Positions 1-10,519 of a stretch of 64,000 nucleotides of DNA are shown piece by piece. The notes beneath the pieces were generated by a model. The model saw nothing but the letters and a program-made list of their open reading frames with translations, did no database searches and was not told the DNA's origin. The stretch covers positions 434,001 through 498,000 of the forward strand of contig JALIZF010001787.1 in the NCBI GenBank assembly GCA_029948255.1. The letters are read 5' to 3'. Position 1 is the first letter of the stretch; each line of letters starts with the position of its first letter. This stretch comes from Telmatactis stephensoni (taxonomy: Eukaryota > Cnidaria > Anthozoa > Actiniaria > Isophelliidae). Position numbers and translations under genes: made by a program.

Positions 1-649
1 AGTATTTTTTTAATACTGTAACTGGTGTTACTTTGGCTGCCGAGTCTATGTAGAATAAACTCAAATCGCTTATTTTTTCAAATTCCAAGCTGTTTTAGAG
101 CCTTTAGTCGATATAAACCAAGGAATCTTTTCCTTTTATAGCACAATATCTGTTCTGTAGAGCTTTAGGAGTTCTGGACCAGCTATTAGTGTCCGACTTA
201 GAGGGAGTTTCATTCCAGATAATGTGGGGGAATATAAAAACACGGAACCAGGCAAATGTGTCCACCTTAGAGAGGTGTCAGCATTACAGGGGTGTCCGCA
301 TTGAGGGAGTTCATTGTAGAATGTATTTGTAAGCACTCGCCCGAGAGCTAAAAACACACACCAACACGAATTTTTTGTGTCTAGCTTGCTTCGTCCTTAC
401 ACACCAGCAACCTTCGTTTGTAGTTGTTAAAATTTACGACCAAAGCCGCAAAGTAAGCGAATTGAAGTCTACCTATACTCCTTCTCGATAAGGCATCTTA
501 CCTGACATTTTTAGAAAAAGTCATATTGGAATTGGGCGATCAATTTTGTGTAATTTACTTTCAGTTCTTCGCCATAATGCCTGGCTTTTCCAGCTTTTAA
601 ATACATTATCCTACAAAGTGCCCAATACCCGGGGGTACCGGGGATAAAA
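1..649. other. Non-coding sequence downstream of EIF2B4
   Basis: This AT-rich stretch lies past the EIF2B4 stop codon, which is on the minus strand at 650-652. Its only longer frame (136-357, minus) has no recognisable family. It probably contains the EIF2B4 3' UTR. I saw no clear polyadenylation signal and no repeat. Confidence 0.5.
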
Positions 650-3618
650 TTACATCTCCGGGTTTTGCACCCTCAATACGACAGGTACAGAGGTACAGGG
701 GATCATTCCTACTTCTGTTATCACCATGGAGATAAAGTTAGGTGGCGTGACGTCATATACTAAATTTAGAAGATGAAGATTTGGTATGTCTCTCCATCCT
801 CCTAGGATGTCTTTTTGGTAGTGTTTTGGTAGTGACACAAGATCATCTGGATCACCTATGACAAATGCAAAGAAAATATTTTATGTGGTTCCTGTGGTCA
901 GCGTCACCACAGAAAGCCCACAACAAAAAAGAGATTGTGAAGAGTTGTTCTCTAACACTGTTTTAACTCCAGGCAATCTTAAAACCAAAGCTATCAGCCT
1001 CATATTCAGTTCAATAATAAAATGGATCAGAGGCTTGTAGAGGTTCTAGGGTAGATTTCGTATGAGTGTGAAACGGAACATGCTGTGCCACTGTGATGTC
1101 TATAAAAACATTCAAAATTCTTGCCGTAATCATGCTGTGACCATGCGGTACCGTTTTCACAGTCATATGAAATATAGTCTATAATTCGAGCAATAAATTT
1201 ATTAGGTTCTATATCGCCTCATTGCAGCTATGGCACCTACCCTCCATAATTATTAAGTAGCGACAAGTTAAACCCTTTCAACAAGTTTATCCTTGATTAA
1301 TCCAATGGATAGCACTATCTACCCTTTACAGCTTACCTACTATAAACACTTACCTAATTCATTGGAGACAAATGAATCAGTCTGTACTCTTTCACTAAAT
1401 TTGTATGTCTCACAGCAAACTAAGACTGGTACATTGTAGGCATTGGCCATTAAAGCAATCATGGAGGTACCCACACGTGACTTAACGTACCCATTAGCTA
1501 ACAATGCATGTGCACCAAGGAAGACTTTGGAAACCTAAACATGCAAAGTGGTTGGGAATTTTGGTAAGGTCTTAAGGATGATGAAAAAAGTTGGTATAAA
1601 TTCACAACACAATATCTAATCATAAATCTGTTAAATACCTCTTTAATAACATATGACATGGCTGTAATATGTACATAAGAGCATCTTATTCCATGGTTGA
1701 CAAGTCTACGAAGACACTCATGACCTACAGACAGAATACTGTTCATAAATAAACTGTCCTGCTTGTATATACAGCGTAGAGTCAATTTGCGCAGCAAAAG
1801 AGTATTGCAGCCACACATAAATTTCACCTTCAAGTTTAGGTCTTGAGTCTACCACAATTACTGTAAACTTCTTTCCGTCATCATGAGCATCTTTAAGAAC
1901 TTTTACCACCAGTGATGAGCTGTGGATAACAGACAACAACACAACATCAATAGACAAAACAAGGTGTATCAGGTAGACCCTCTCAGGGGGTGTTGCCTTG
2001 AGGAGATTAGGGAGCTAAGCACAAGATGTTTTTGTCAATACGGAGGTTGCACATACTTTATATCCATGTGCGCATTATCATAGATGAAATCTAGATTGTG
2101 AGAAAGCCCCAATTAATGCAAACATTGCAATTACATTTGTAAGCGCCTGAGAATGCACTGTGTCCCCCATGACTTCTCGGGGAACCACTGTACAGTCTGC
2201 TTGCTTTGTCTCAGTTTTAACTTTGCCTAAATTTCATTCAGCCACATAAAACAGTCTTATTTACCATGCATAAGTCAATATAACATCGCCATCATGTATC
2301 TTTGATTTGGCATAAGTTTTTGAGATTGCCTCGTCTGCTAGACGAATCCGTTCATGAATGAACCTTTCAATGGTACCAATGAGTTCTTTTTTGGCCTAAA
2401 AAATAGAAATAAAGAATTTGTGAATTCATGTAAGTTACTGAAATAAAATGAAATGTGATGATTGTGGATATTTTCCCTATATTTCACTAACAACAATGAT
2501 TAAAGAAGAGTTGAGATATCTCACACACCATTATTGTTTCATAAAATATCTCAATAGAAGTTGCAGTATAAACAATTTCAAGTACCACTCAAATATAACT
2601 TTGTTAAGTTGTTACTCAAATATTCCGTATCCTTGAAGCAATAAATTGCTCCATTTCCAAATACTATCCAAAAAGATAATACCATTACCTCATCTTCTGG
2701 TTTATCTGGTGGTATTCTTGTTATGTTATATTTGACATACTTGATTGCATTACCCATGCTTACTGATAAAGGTCTACACTGTGTTAAAAAACTGAAAAAG
2801 CAACAATAAAAGAATTGGCTCTACTGATATTTACAGCAATTATTTCAATATTATGCAAATTCTGACATCAAATCAATCTGTTGGAATTTGGTTATTCCCT
2901 TACGTGTATTGATAGGTTAAGATTGTAATTTTGGTATTAGTAGTGGTACTTAGTATTTGTTTCTTTTTTAACTTTGATTGATGGAAGTAAATAATCAAAT
3001 TCCAACAGACTTGTTTCAATGTCTGATTTGTATTATATTGAAATTTGCTGTATTTTATACCTTGTAAAGTGATTGAAGGAAATGGACAAGTGTTGTTTCT
3101 ATACACATTAGAGCAGATTTCGTATGAGTGTGAAACGGACTGCGCCGTGCCGTGTCCTGTGTCAGCGCTGTGATGTCTATAAAAACATTCGAAATTCCTG
3201 CCGTAACCATGTCGTGACTGTGTGGTGCCATTTTCACAGTCATACTGAAATCTACTCTAGAGTAGATTTTGTATGACTGTGAAAGTGGCACCATACAGTC
3301 ACGGCACAGTTACGACAGGAATTTCAAATGGTTTTAAACACAAAACAGCACCGACACAGTGCCACAGCATGGCATGGTCCATTTCACACTCATTCAAAAT
3401 CTGCTCTATTACCTGATATTTGGTTTAAGTTTGGCTTCTAAATCTCTTGATAATTCTTTTTGTGCAGGAGTGCTGTAGTCAGCAATAAACTAAAATATAA
3501 GACCAATAAAGAATGAAGGTTAGAACAATGACAAAGAATGAGAGAAGCACAGGGAAAAGAGAAAGTAGGAAAAAAGGAAGGAAGGGTGAAAGGGAGAAAA
3601 AGGATGGAGTGAGAAAGC

Positions 3619-3657
<39 letters not shown>

Positions 3658-6600
3658 GAAGGAATGAAGGATGAAGAAAGAAAGAAAGAAATGAGGAAAG
3701 GAAGGAAGGAAAAAGAGAAGGAAAGAAAGAAGAAGGAAGGAAGAAAAAAAAAAACGAAGGAAAATAGAAGGAAAAAGAAAAGAAAAGAAGAAAGAGAAAG
3801 AGAAAAACAAAGAATGTAAGAGAAAGAAAGAATGAATCAAAAAAGAAAGAGAGACAGAAAGAAGAAAATAACAAAAGAGAGAAAGAAAGAGATTAGCTAA
3901 AAACAGTGTGCAACAGACACAGTATTAAACCATGTTTTACATAGAAGTGTAAGATTCATCATACCTTCTTAAGGGCCATTAACAAAGCAATACATCTTGC
4001 ATTAGAGCCACATATAATTCCTTTAGCATATTGCACACCAAGCTTGATTATTGAAGGGTGAATGTTACCAACTGTACCTAGACTGAAAAAAGAAATATCC
4101 AACTAAATATCATCCCATTCAGTAAAGTTTTATACACCTATTTCAAAAAATGTTGTTGGGCAAAAGGCTTCAATCCTACGTGACTGGACCAAAAAGGAAT
4201 ATGGGTAGGTACTAAATTTAACTCGTTTTTTAGCTTTAACAGGAGTCAGATTGTTTTTGGACAGTTAGATTGTTTTTGGAAAGTGATTATTAATCGAAAT
4301 GCCCGCATTTTTCGATTAATAATCGAGATTGACGTGCCAAATTCGTTTAAAAATGCGTATATGAAGATTCTGCTTTTTACGCGTACGAAAGCAGAATCTT
4401 CATAAAACTTTAATTCTTTGTTCTGCAAAATGTATTATGAATATTTTTACTTTTTTTGACGTTCTCAAAAATTTCTAATCACTTTGTTTTTTGTTTGGTT
4501 GCTGTGGTTGTCTTCAGAAGTTTTCCTGGACTTGGAAAGCCAATTTGAAGTCAGCTCATTTTTTTGTTTACATATAATGACAGACAATCATCAAGCGAGA
4601 AACGTTTTCTGTTTCTCCGCCCGCTTTTCTCCGCCCTCATTTGCATATTGATCAAGTACGCTTCAATTGAATGCATTTTTGTTTATCAGTGTCAGTAGTT
4701 TTATAATTCACAAATCAAAAGTTATAAATTACACAAGTTAAATTACACAAGTTGATAATAATCTGGAGTTTTTTTTGGCGTGAATTCACTTTCAAAAACA
4801 AACAAATATATTTTTTTCCTATTTTACGTTCTAGAAAATTTTCATTCACTTTGTCTTCTCTTGACTTGGAAAGCCAATTTGAAGTCGACTCATTTTTTGA
4901 CCAATCATCGTTTGTTTACATATAATGACAGCCAATCATCAAGCGAAAACGTTTTCTGTTCCTCCGCCCGCTTTTCTCCGCCCTCATTTGCATATTGATC
5001 AAGTACGCTTCAAAAATGCATTTTTGTTTATTTTATAATTCACATATCAAAACTTATAAATTACACAAGTTAAATTACACAAGTTTATAATATTCCGGAG
5101 TTTTTTTTCGTGTGAATTCACTTTCAAAAACAAACAAATATATTTTTTTCCTCTTTTACGTTCTAGAAAATTTTCATTCACTTTGTCTTTGACTTCCAGG
5201 TTCTCTTGACTTGGAAAGCCAATTTGAAGTCGACTCATTTTTTGACCAATCATGGTGTGTTTAAGAAGAGACAGCCAATCACCATGCGAGAATTACTTTC
5301 TGTTTCTCCGCCCTCTTTTCTTCGCCCTCATTTGCATATGCACTCTTTAAACTAAAGCAAAACATTTTCATTTTTGTCTCTAAACTTCTGAGTTAAAAAT
5401 TCAGGATTTTGTACATTCACGCCAACAAAACTCCGTAAAATTATAAACTTGTGTAATTTATAACTTTTGATTTGTGAAGCTACCAACACTGATAAACAAA
5501 AATGTATTTTTGAATCGTACTTGATCAATATACAAATTAGGGCGGAGAAAAGAGGGCGGAGAAACAGAAAGTAATTCTCGTATGGTGATTGGCTGTCTCT
5601 ACTTAAACACACCATGATTGGTCAAAAAATGAATCAACTTCAAATTGGCTTTCCAAGTCAAGAGAACCTGGAAGTCAAAAGTGAATGAAAATTTTCTAGA
5701 ACGTAAAATAGGGAAAAAAAATATTTGTTTGTTTTTGAAAGTGAATTCACGCGAAAAAAAAATTCCGGATTATTATAAACTTGTGTAATTTAACTTGTGT
5801 AGTTTATAACTTTTGATTTGTGAGTTATAAAACTACCGACACTGATAAACAAAAATGCACTTTTGAATCGTACTTTATCAATATGCAAATGAGGGTGGAG
5901 AAAAGCGGGCGGAGAAACAGAAAATTTCTCGCTTGATGATTGGTTGTCATTATATGTAAACAAAAAAATGAGCTGACTTCAAATTGGCTTTCCAAGTCCA
6001 GGAAAACTTCTGAAGACAACCACAGCAGCCAACCAGAAAACAAAGTGATTAGAAATTTTTGAGAACGTCAAAAAAGTAAAAATATTCACAATACATTTTA
6101 CAGAACAAAGAATTAAAGTTTTATGAAGATTCTGCTTTCGTACGCGTAAAAGCAGAGACCTTGTTCCTCGCTCTTCTATAAAATCATAAACTAAATTGTC
6201 AGTTTTCGGCTCTGTCCTGACAACTACGAAATTCACTCAACTGCTTTTTGAAATGAGCAGTCTATCAACTTGCGAGCTCGGAATGAATTTAGCACGTAAA
6301 ACTCAATTATTAATCGAAAAAATACGGGCATTTCGATTAATAATCACTTTCCAAAAACAATCTGACTGTCCAAAAACAATCTGACTCCTGTTCTTTGTTC
6401 TTGATTTTTAACATCAACGAATGAAGTTATTTTGTCCATAAGATCAAGACAACTAGTTGAGAATAGTTGTGTTGATATTCTCATGGTTTTATAGCTTCTA
6501 TTAATTTCTACCCATAATCCCTTGCAGGTGAGTTGAGTAGTCTTGAGGCCTTTTACCTGACAACGTTTTATACAGGCTAGTACAATGAAAGGTGCCTAAT

Positions 6601-9600
6601 ATCTAGACACTAATATGTCATCTTTATTATATACCCTTGTCACGCTCTGATTGGCTGACAGCTGTGCTTTATCAGAGAATGGAGCACAGTTCTGATGTCA
6701 GCAGCACGAGCTCGACCGCGCGCACGCACCTTTTTTTTGAGTTTTTTTTAGGAAAGAATCGAACTTTTCCCCTCGAATATTTACTTTAAAATATATAATA
6801 AAACATTTTAGAACATCTTTTTCCATGCTCCATTCAGTGATACAGCACTTAGGAAGTGACGAAAGCACTCAAGAAGTGTGGAGAGCACTCGCCTTCGGCT
6901 TGTGCTCTCCCTACACTTCTTTCGTGCTTTTGTCACTGTATTACTGAATGGAGCACGGAAAAAGCTGTTCTATTTGTTAAATAATGCTGAAATATCCCTC
7001 GGTAATGTTATGCAAAAAAAGTGTTGGTTTAACAGGAACAGATGAACTAGAGTCTACAGCTCTTGACACCTATATGTATACAATGGATTGATGTTCAAAC
7101 ACAAGACTATGCTGAGAGGAGTGGAATACTCCCCTAAAGTGTATGATGAGGGTCTGCCTGAAATGGGTACATGTTCCTGATGTGTGATATGGTACATGTA
7201 TATACATGTAAAAGGGTATCGGTAATACAAAATGGATGTTAGTTAGTGCCTCGCTAGGACATAAGAAACTTTAATGAATACCCCCTCACCAAGGGAGATG
7301 CCAACCAGCACAAGTAGCTCTTAAAAAGATCTGTACCTTAATTCCTGAGTCAAAGAAATATCTTTTTCGTACTGATGTAAGTGAGAAAATAATCCAACTT
7401 TCTTTTGAGATATTGCTCTAACTGGAACCTAAAAGATGAAATGCACAAATCAATGAGAATGAAAAATTAAATGAAAGACGGAAAGCTATGAAAATATTAG
7501 ACAAAGCATAAAAAGCAGTCTTGTTATTCTGTTACGAGGCCACAAAGGAAGAAAATGGACAGATGACATCAAGGAACTGACTGGCCTGTGACTTTGGCAC
7601 TGTATCACAAATAAGATGTTTGGTGTAATTTTGGGACGATTTGAGTGATTTATAAAAAGTTATTAAAAATCACTACAAAAGTCGCTTGTGTTTATTTTCA
7701 TCCCTAAATTGTGCAGGACAGGCAGCAGTGGAAGGACATTGTAAAGGCATTTTCCATGATCTCTGACCCTTAATCATGAGGATTGAACATACACAGTTCT
7801 CTGCTATCTCCCTTTTAGGTTTGGCCCCGCTATAGCCTTTACCCTTGCCCCACTCTCTCTACCTTTCTCGTGATGTCAAACATATCCATTCATTCAAAAG
7901 ATATTTACCTGTTCCCTGGCCAATTTCTTGGCCACCTTCTTTTGAACTTTGGCATCATCAACTTGAAGGCTTGGTGCTACTTGGACTGGTCTATGAGCTT
8001 AACAGACAGAAAATACAGGATGGTGAAAAAATAGTAAGAATGGTTGCCATGGAAACTTAAAAATATACTGTTCTTCCCTGGGGATAGGGAACTCCAACTG
8101 AACAAGGGCAGAGATGCTTGTTGTCGTACCTTTTAAGGATCAAAATCAGTGATCTGTTACCTTTTAGGGTGACTCAAATTTTATTGGACTAGCAGAGATT
8201 AAGCTGGTACTCTTCAGGACGTTTCAGTGAATATATTATAAAATACCCAAGATAAGAATTACAGCAGCTACAATTTTTAATCATTTGACTTTTGTCACTT
8301 AGTACTGACATCAATCATTAGTTCTTCTAACTACAAGATTTGGCATAACTTGTGAATCCTCTGGCTTATACTATCTGAGAAACATAAATGCTCCCTAAGC
8401 TTGCCACTGAATTATAAAGAGAATCATTTATTACATGTAGTAGCTCAATTTACTTTTCACATGAATGGTTTTGGTACCAACCACCAAAATAAAATAGTCT
8501 ACCACCTTGATTATGTACTATCATTTAGCCTGAACTGAAGGCCATAACTACAATAATCATTAAATTGTCATTAATTATTGGCAAATGATTATTCTTACCT
8601 GCACTGTCAGTGCGAGGTTTTCCACCATCTGTTCTTGCAGCTTTGGCTGCTCTTTGTGCTTCCTTGATGGGGAGGAGAAAAATGATTAGATTATTCAGTT
8701 ATACAAAATTCTGAATTTTTGTGCTAATGGGATCAATATTGAGCAAATTACAGCCTGTTCAAAAATGCTAGAATTTACAAAGAAATTTATGTCTGGCAAC
8801 CATACATTTCTTTGTATTTTTGAATGGCTGTAAGTTGTTCAATATTGACCCAACTAACACCAAACCTTGGGATTTTGTATAGCCCAATGTGCTCTATCTG
8901 ACTTATATGAGACATATATTTATATATATTTTGCCATCATCAAAATTTGAGGGACTTGTTCCCAGTCCTCACAGCTTGGAATCCTACAGTGTTTGATTGT
9001 TGGGAAAATTTGTACATGGTGTTAATATGTTGCAAGTTGTGAGAAATAAAGTGGAACCTTTATTAAGAGGCTACTTCCTGTTAAGGGACATAACCAGTTG
9101 TCCAGGTCACATTATAACATAGCTACAATCTTACGCACGCTCTGATTGGCCAGAAAGCTATGAAATATTTGCCCATGGGCTGCCGTCTTTTTCAAATCGT
9201 TCGTTTTTAAGATGGCGACACATATAACGCACGCTCTGATTGCCTGAAAAATCTATGAACTATTTCCCCATGGGCTGCACGGCTCCGTTTTTAATGTTCT
9301 AGGCTCTGTTATAAATCAATTAGACAACAGAAATCCGCTTGCCCATTGCGTTATAGACGCACTTGAGAAAATATAAAGAACTTCTAACTCTCTACGCCTT
9401 GTGCCACTCTTACGTTTGTTAATCGTTCTTTATATTTTCTCTCGTGCGTCAATAATGCCATGGGCGTGCGGCTTTCTGTTGTCTAATTGGTAAATGTCCC
9501 ATGGGACCCTTCACTAACCTGTTTAGCACGTCTTTCTGCCTTCAGTTCAGCTTTGCTTTTCTGTGGCTGCTCTTTTGCTTGTCCTTCTGCTCCACCAGAC

Positions 9601-10053
9601 CCTTCCGTACCTCCATCTGGTTTAGGTTTACCACTTGAAGTTGCTGATTCTGGGCGATTCTTCCCTCCTTCATCTTTCTTATGATCTGGTTTTTGTTGGG
9701 TTTTATCACCTTTATCTTTACTGGCAGATTTTTGTTTTTGCTGTTTTTCTCCTTTAGATTTTTGTTTGCCTTTTTTCTGCCCACCTTGTCCTGGCTGACA
9801 AATTAGATCATATATAAATTCTTGATTCTCAAGTTAATCAACCTGTTAATCATCATTGAAGCTTTTAGGAACTTACGTGTGAATCCTGACGTGATGTTTG
9901 CCTGGGCACTTGCTTTCCTACAACCAAAACGTACAGATAATAAGATAAACGTGTGTAACGTTAAGTAGTTATCATTCCGTGCCTACCTTTGCCTTGATGG
10001 GGGTCATGCTTTTCTTTTTCTGCAAGCGAAAGATCTTCTCCAACGCCCGCCAT
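650..10053 (-). CDS. EIF2B4: Translation initiation factor eIF2B subunit delta (14 exons)
   Basis: This is the delta subunit of eIF2B, the guanine-nucleotide exchange factor that recycles eIF2-GDP in the cytosol. Exons, 5' to 3': 10053-9987, 9917-9877, 9794-9519, 8662-8599, 7985-7909, 7428-7337, 4082-3965, 3489-3413, 2791-2689, 2395-2265, 1919-1828, 1724-1639, 1534-1354, 855-650. The joined frame is 1611 nt (536 aa); the human protein is a little shorter. The N-terminus (exon 3, about residues 37-128) is Lys/Gln/Gly-rich, as in the family, and ends in the conserved [12 protein letters not shown] block. The core carries family blocks [43 protein letters not shown] and ITEVGMIPC, close to vertebrate EIF2B4. 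Exon 7 was started after a TTTTTTCAG acceptor because the nearer AG breaks the frame. Introns hold a 2.15-kb foldback element, a purine tract and three MITEs. Identity is near certain; individual junctions are slightly less so. Confidence 0.95.
1047..1182. mobile_element. Palindromic MITE, family A
   Basis: The element opens with TTTCGTATGAGTGTGAAACG and closes with the near-complement TTTCACAGTCATATGAAAT. A central TGATGTCTATAAAAACATTC is shared with the other family A copies in this window. It lies in the last intron of EIF2B4 and has no coding capacity. Confidence 0.75.
3110..3258. mobile_element. Palindromic MITE, family A (first of an opposed pair)
   Basis: One of the best preserved copies. 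It begins AGAGCAGATTTCGTATGAG and ends CAGTCATACTGAAATCTACT. It abuts a second copy in the opposite orientation, giving a composite of about 300 bp in the EIF2B4 intron between exons 8 and 9. Confidence 0.8.
3259..3409. mobile_element. Palindromic MITE, family A (second of an opposed pair)
   Basis: Reverse-oriented copy directly joined to the previous one. Its outer end (CAAAATCTGCTCTA) stops a few bases from the splice donor of EIF2B4 exon 8 at 3413, so the intron begins GTAA and then enters the element. Confidence 0.8.
3540..3895. repeat. Polypurine (GAAA/GGAA) tract
   Basis: About 350 bp of almost uninterrupted purine on the plus strand, made of degenerate GAAA, GGAA and AGAAAG units. It lies in the EIF2B4 intron between exons 7 and 8. 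Long frames on the opposite strand encode only Phe/Ser/Leu runs and are not genes. Confidence 0.9.
4239..6391. mobile_element. Foldback-type element, 2.15 kb, arms about 1 kb
   Basis: The left end (ACAGGAGTCAGATTGTTTTT) is the reverse complement of the right end. The arms stay complementary for roughly 1 kb inward. Each arm repeats internal units such as GGAAAGCCAATTTGAAGTC and CTCCGCCCGCTTTTCTCCGC. The terminal region carries an inner palindrome (CGATTAATAATC). The right arm has about 150 bp (around 6153-6300) missing from the left. No transposase frame is visible, so this is a non-autonomous foldback element. It lies in the EIF2B4 intron between exons 6 and 7. Confidence 0.85.
6809..6972. 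mobile_element. MITE with about 34-bp terminal inverted repeats
   Basis: The left end, TAGAACATC followed by TTTTTCCATGCTCCATTCAG, mirrors the right end, CTGAATGGAGCACGGAAAAA followed by GCTGTTCTA. The centre folds as CACTCGCCTTCGGCTTGTGC. It lies in the EIF2B4 intron between exons 6 and 7. Confidence 0.7.
8077..8235. mobile_element. MITE family B fragment
   Basis: It shares the order of motifs (GGGAACTCC, GATGCTTGTTGTCGTACC, CTTTTAGGGTG, AGCTGGTAC) with the fuller copies at 58541-58902 and 27231-27606. Only the left half is present. It is intronic in EIF2B4. Confidence 0.5.
9317..9489. mobile_element. MITE with nested inverted repeats
   Basis: CAATTAGACAACAGAAA at the left is answered by TTTCTGTTGTCTAATTG at the right. 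A second inner pair (GACGCACTTGAGAAAATATA and its near-complement) brackets the centre. It ends 29 bp from EIF2B4 exon 3. Just outside, around 9130-9290, two direct copies of ACGCACGCTCTGATTG occur. Confidence 0.6.
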
Positions 10054-10519
10054 CTTGGATTTGATGTTAATGGAGGTTACCGCATGGAATAGAAATTGCG
10101 GGCTCTAGATGTAGCTCATTCATTCATTAGTTCATTCATTCATTTATTTCTTTTCTTATTTATTCATATTGTTGCGCGTTTTTCAAATTATACATTTAAA
10201 GTGTGTAATGTATTGAAAAGAAAGAAATAAAGCGAGAGAAAAAAGAAGAAGACCACAAATACTATTAAAATGGTAGGTCAGAACAATTTAGCAGGTTTCC
10301 TATGAGTATGGAAAGAAAAAGGACCGCGCTGTATCTCGGCCGTCTCAGTGCAGTGATGTTTGTGTGATTCCATTTTTTCCAGTACAAATAAATACGAAAA
10401 CTGAGCTGCGGGACATGTTGCGGGACCGCGCGGGGATCTTTGAAGTTGTCCGCAAGTCAGTGGTCAGCGTTCAAGCGCGTGACAGTCAGCCATGTGATTA
10501 GACAGAAATCACGTAAGAA
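10054..10519. promoter_or_regulatory. Shared head-to-head promoter region, EIF2B4 and UCP4
   Basis: The two start codons point away from each other and are 466 bp apart, so both promoters must lie largely here. The EIF2B4 start codon sits inside CCAAGATGGCGGGCG, which fits the YY1-type AAGATGGCGG element often found over start codons of housekeeping genes. A decayed family A MITE-like stretch occupies about 10300-10380. No TATA box was seen. Confidence 0.55.

Noticed and set aside
3438..3874. Overlapping minus-strand frames of 60-131 codons rich in Phe, Ser and Leu
   Set aside because: They are the translation of the polypurine tract; composition is repeat-driven and no family signature is present.
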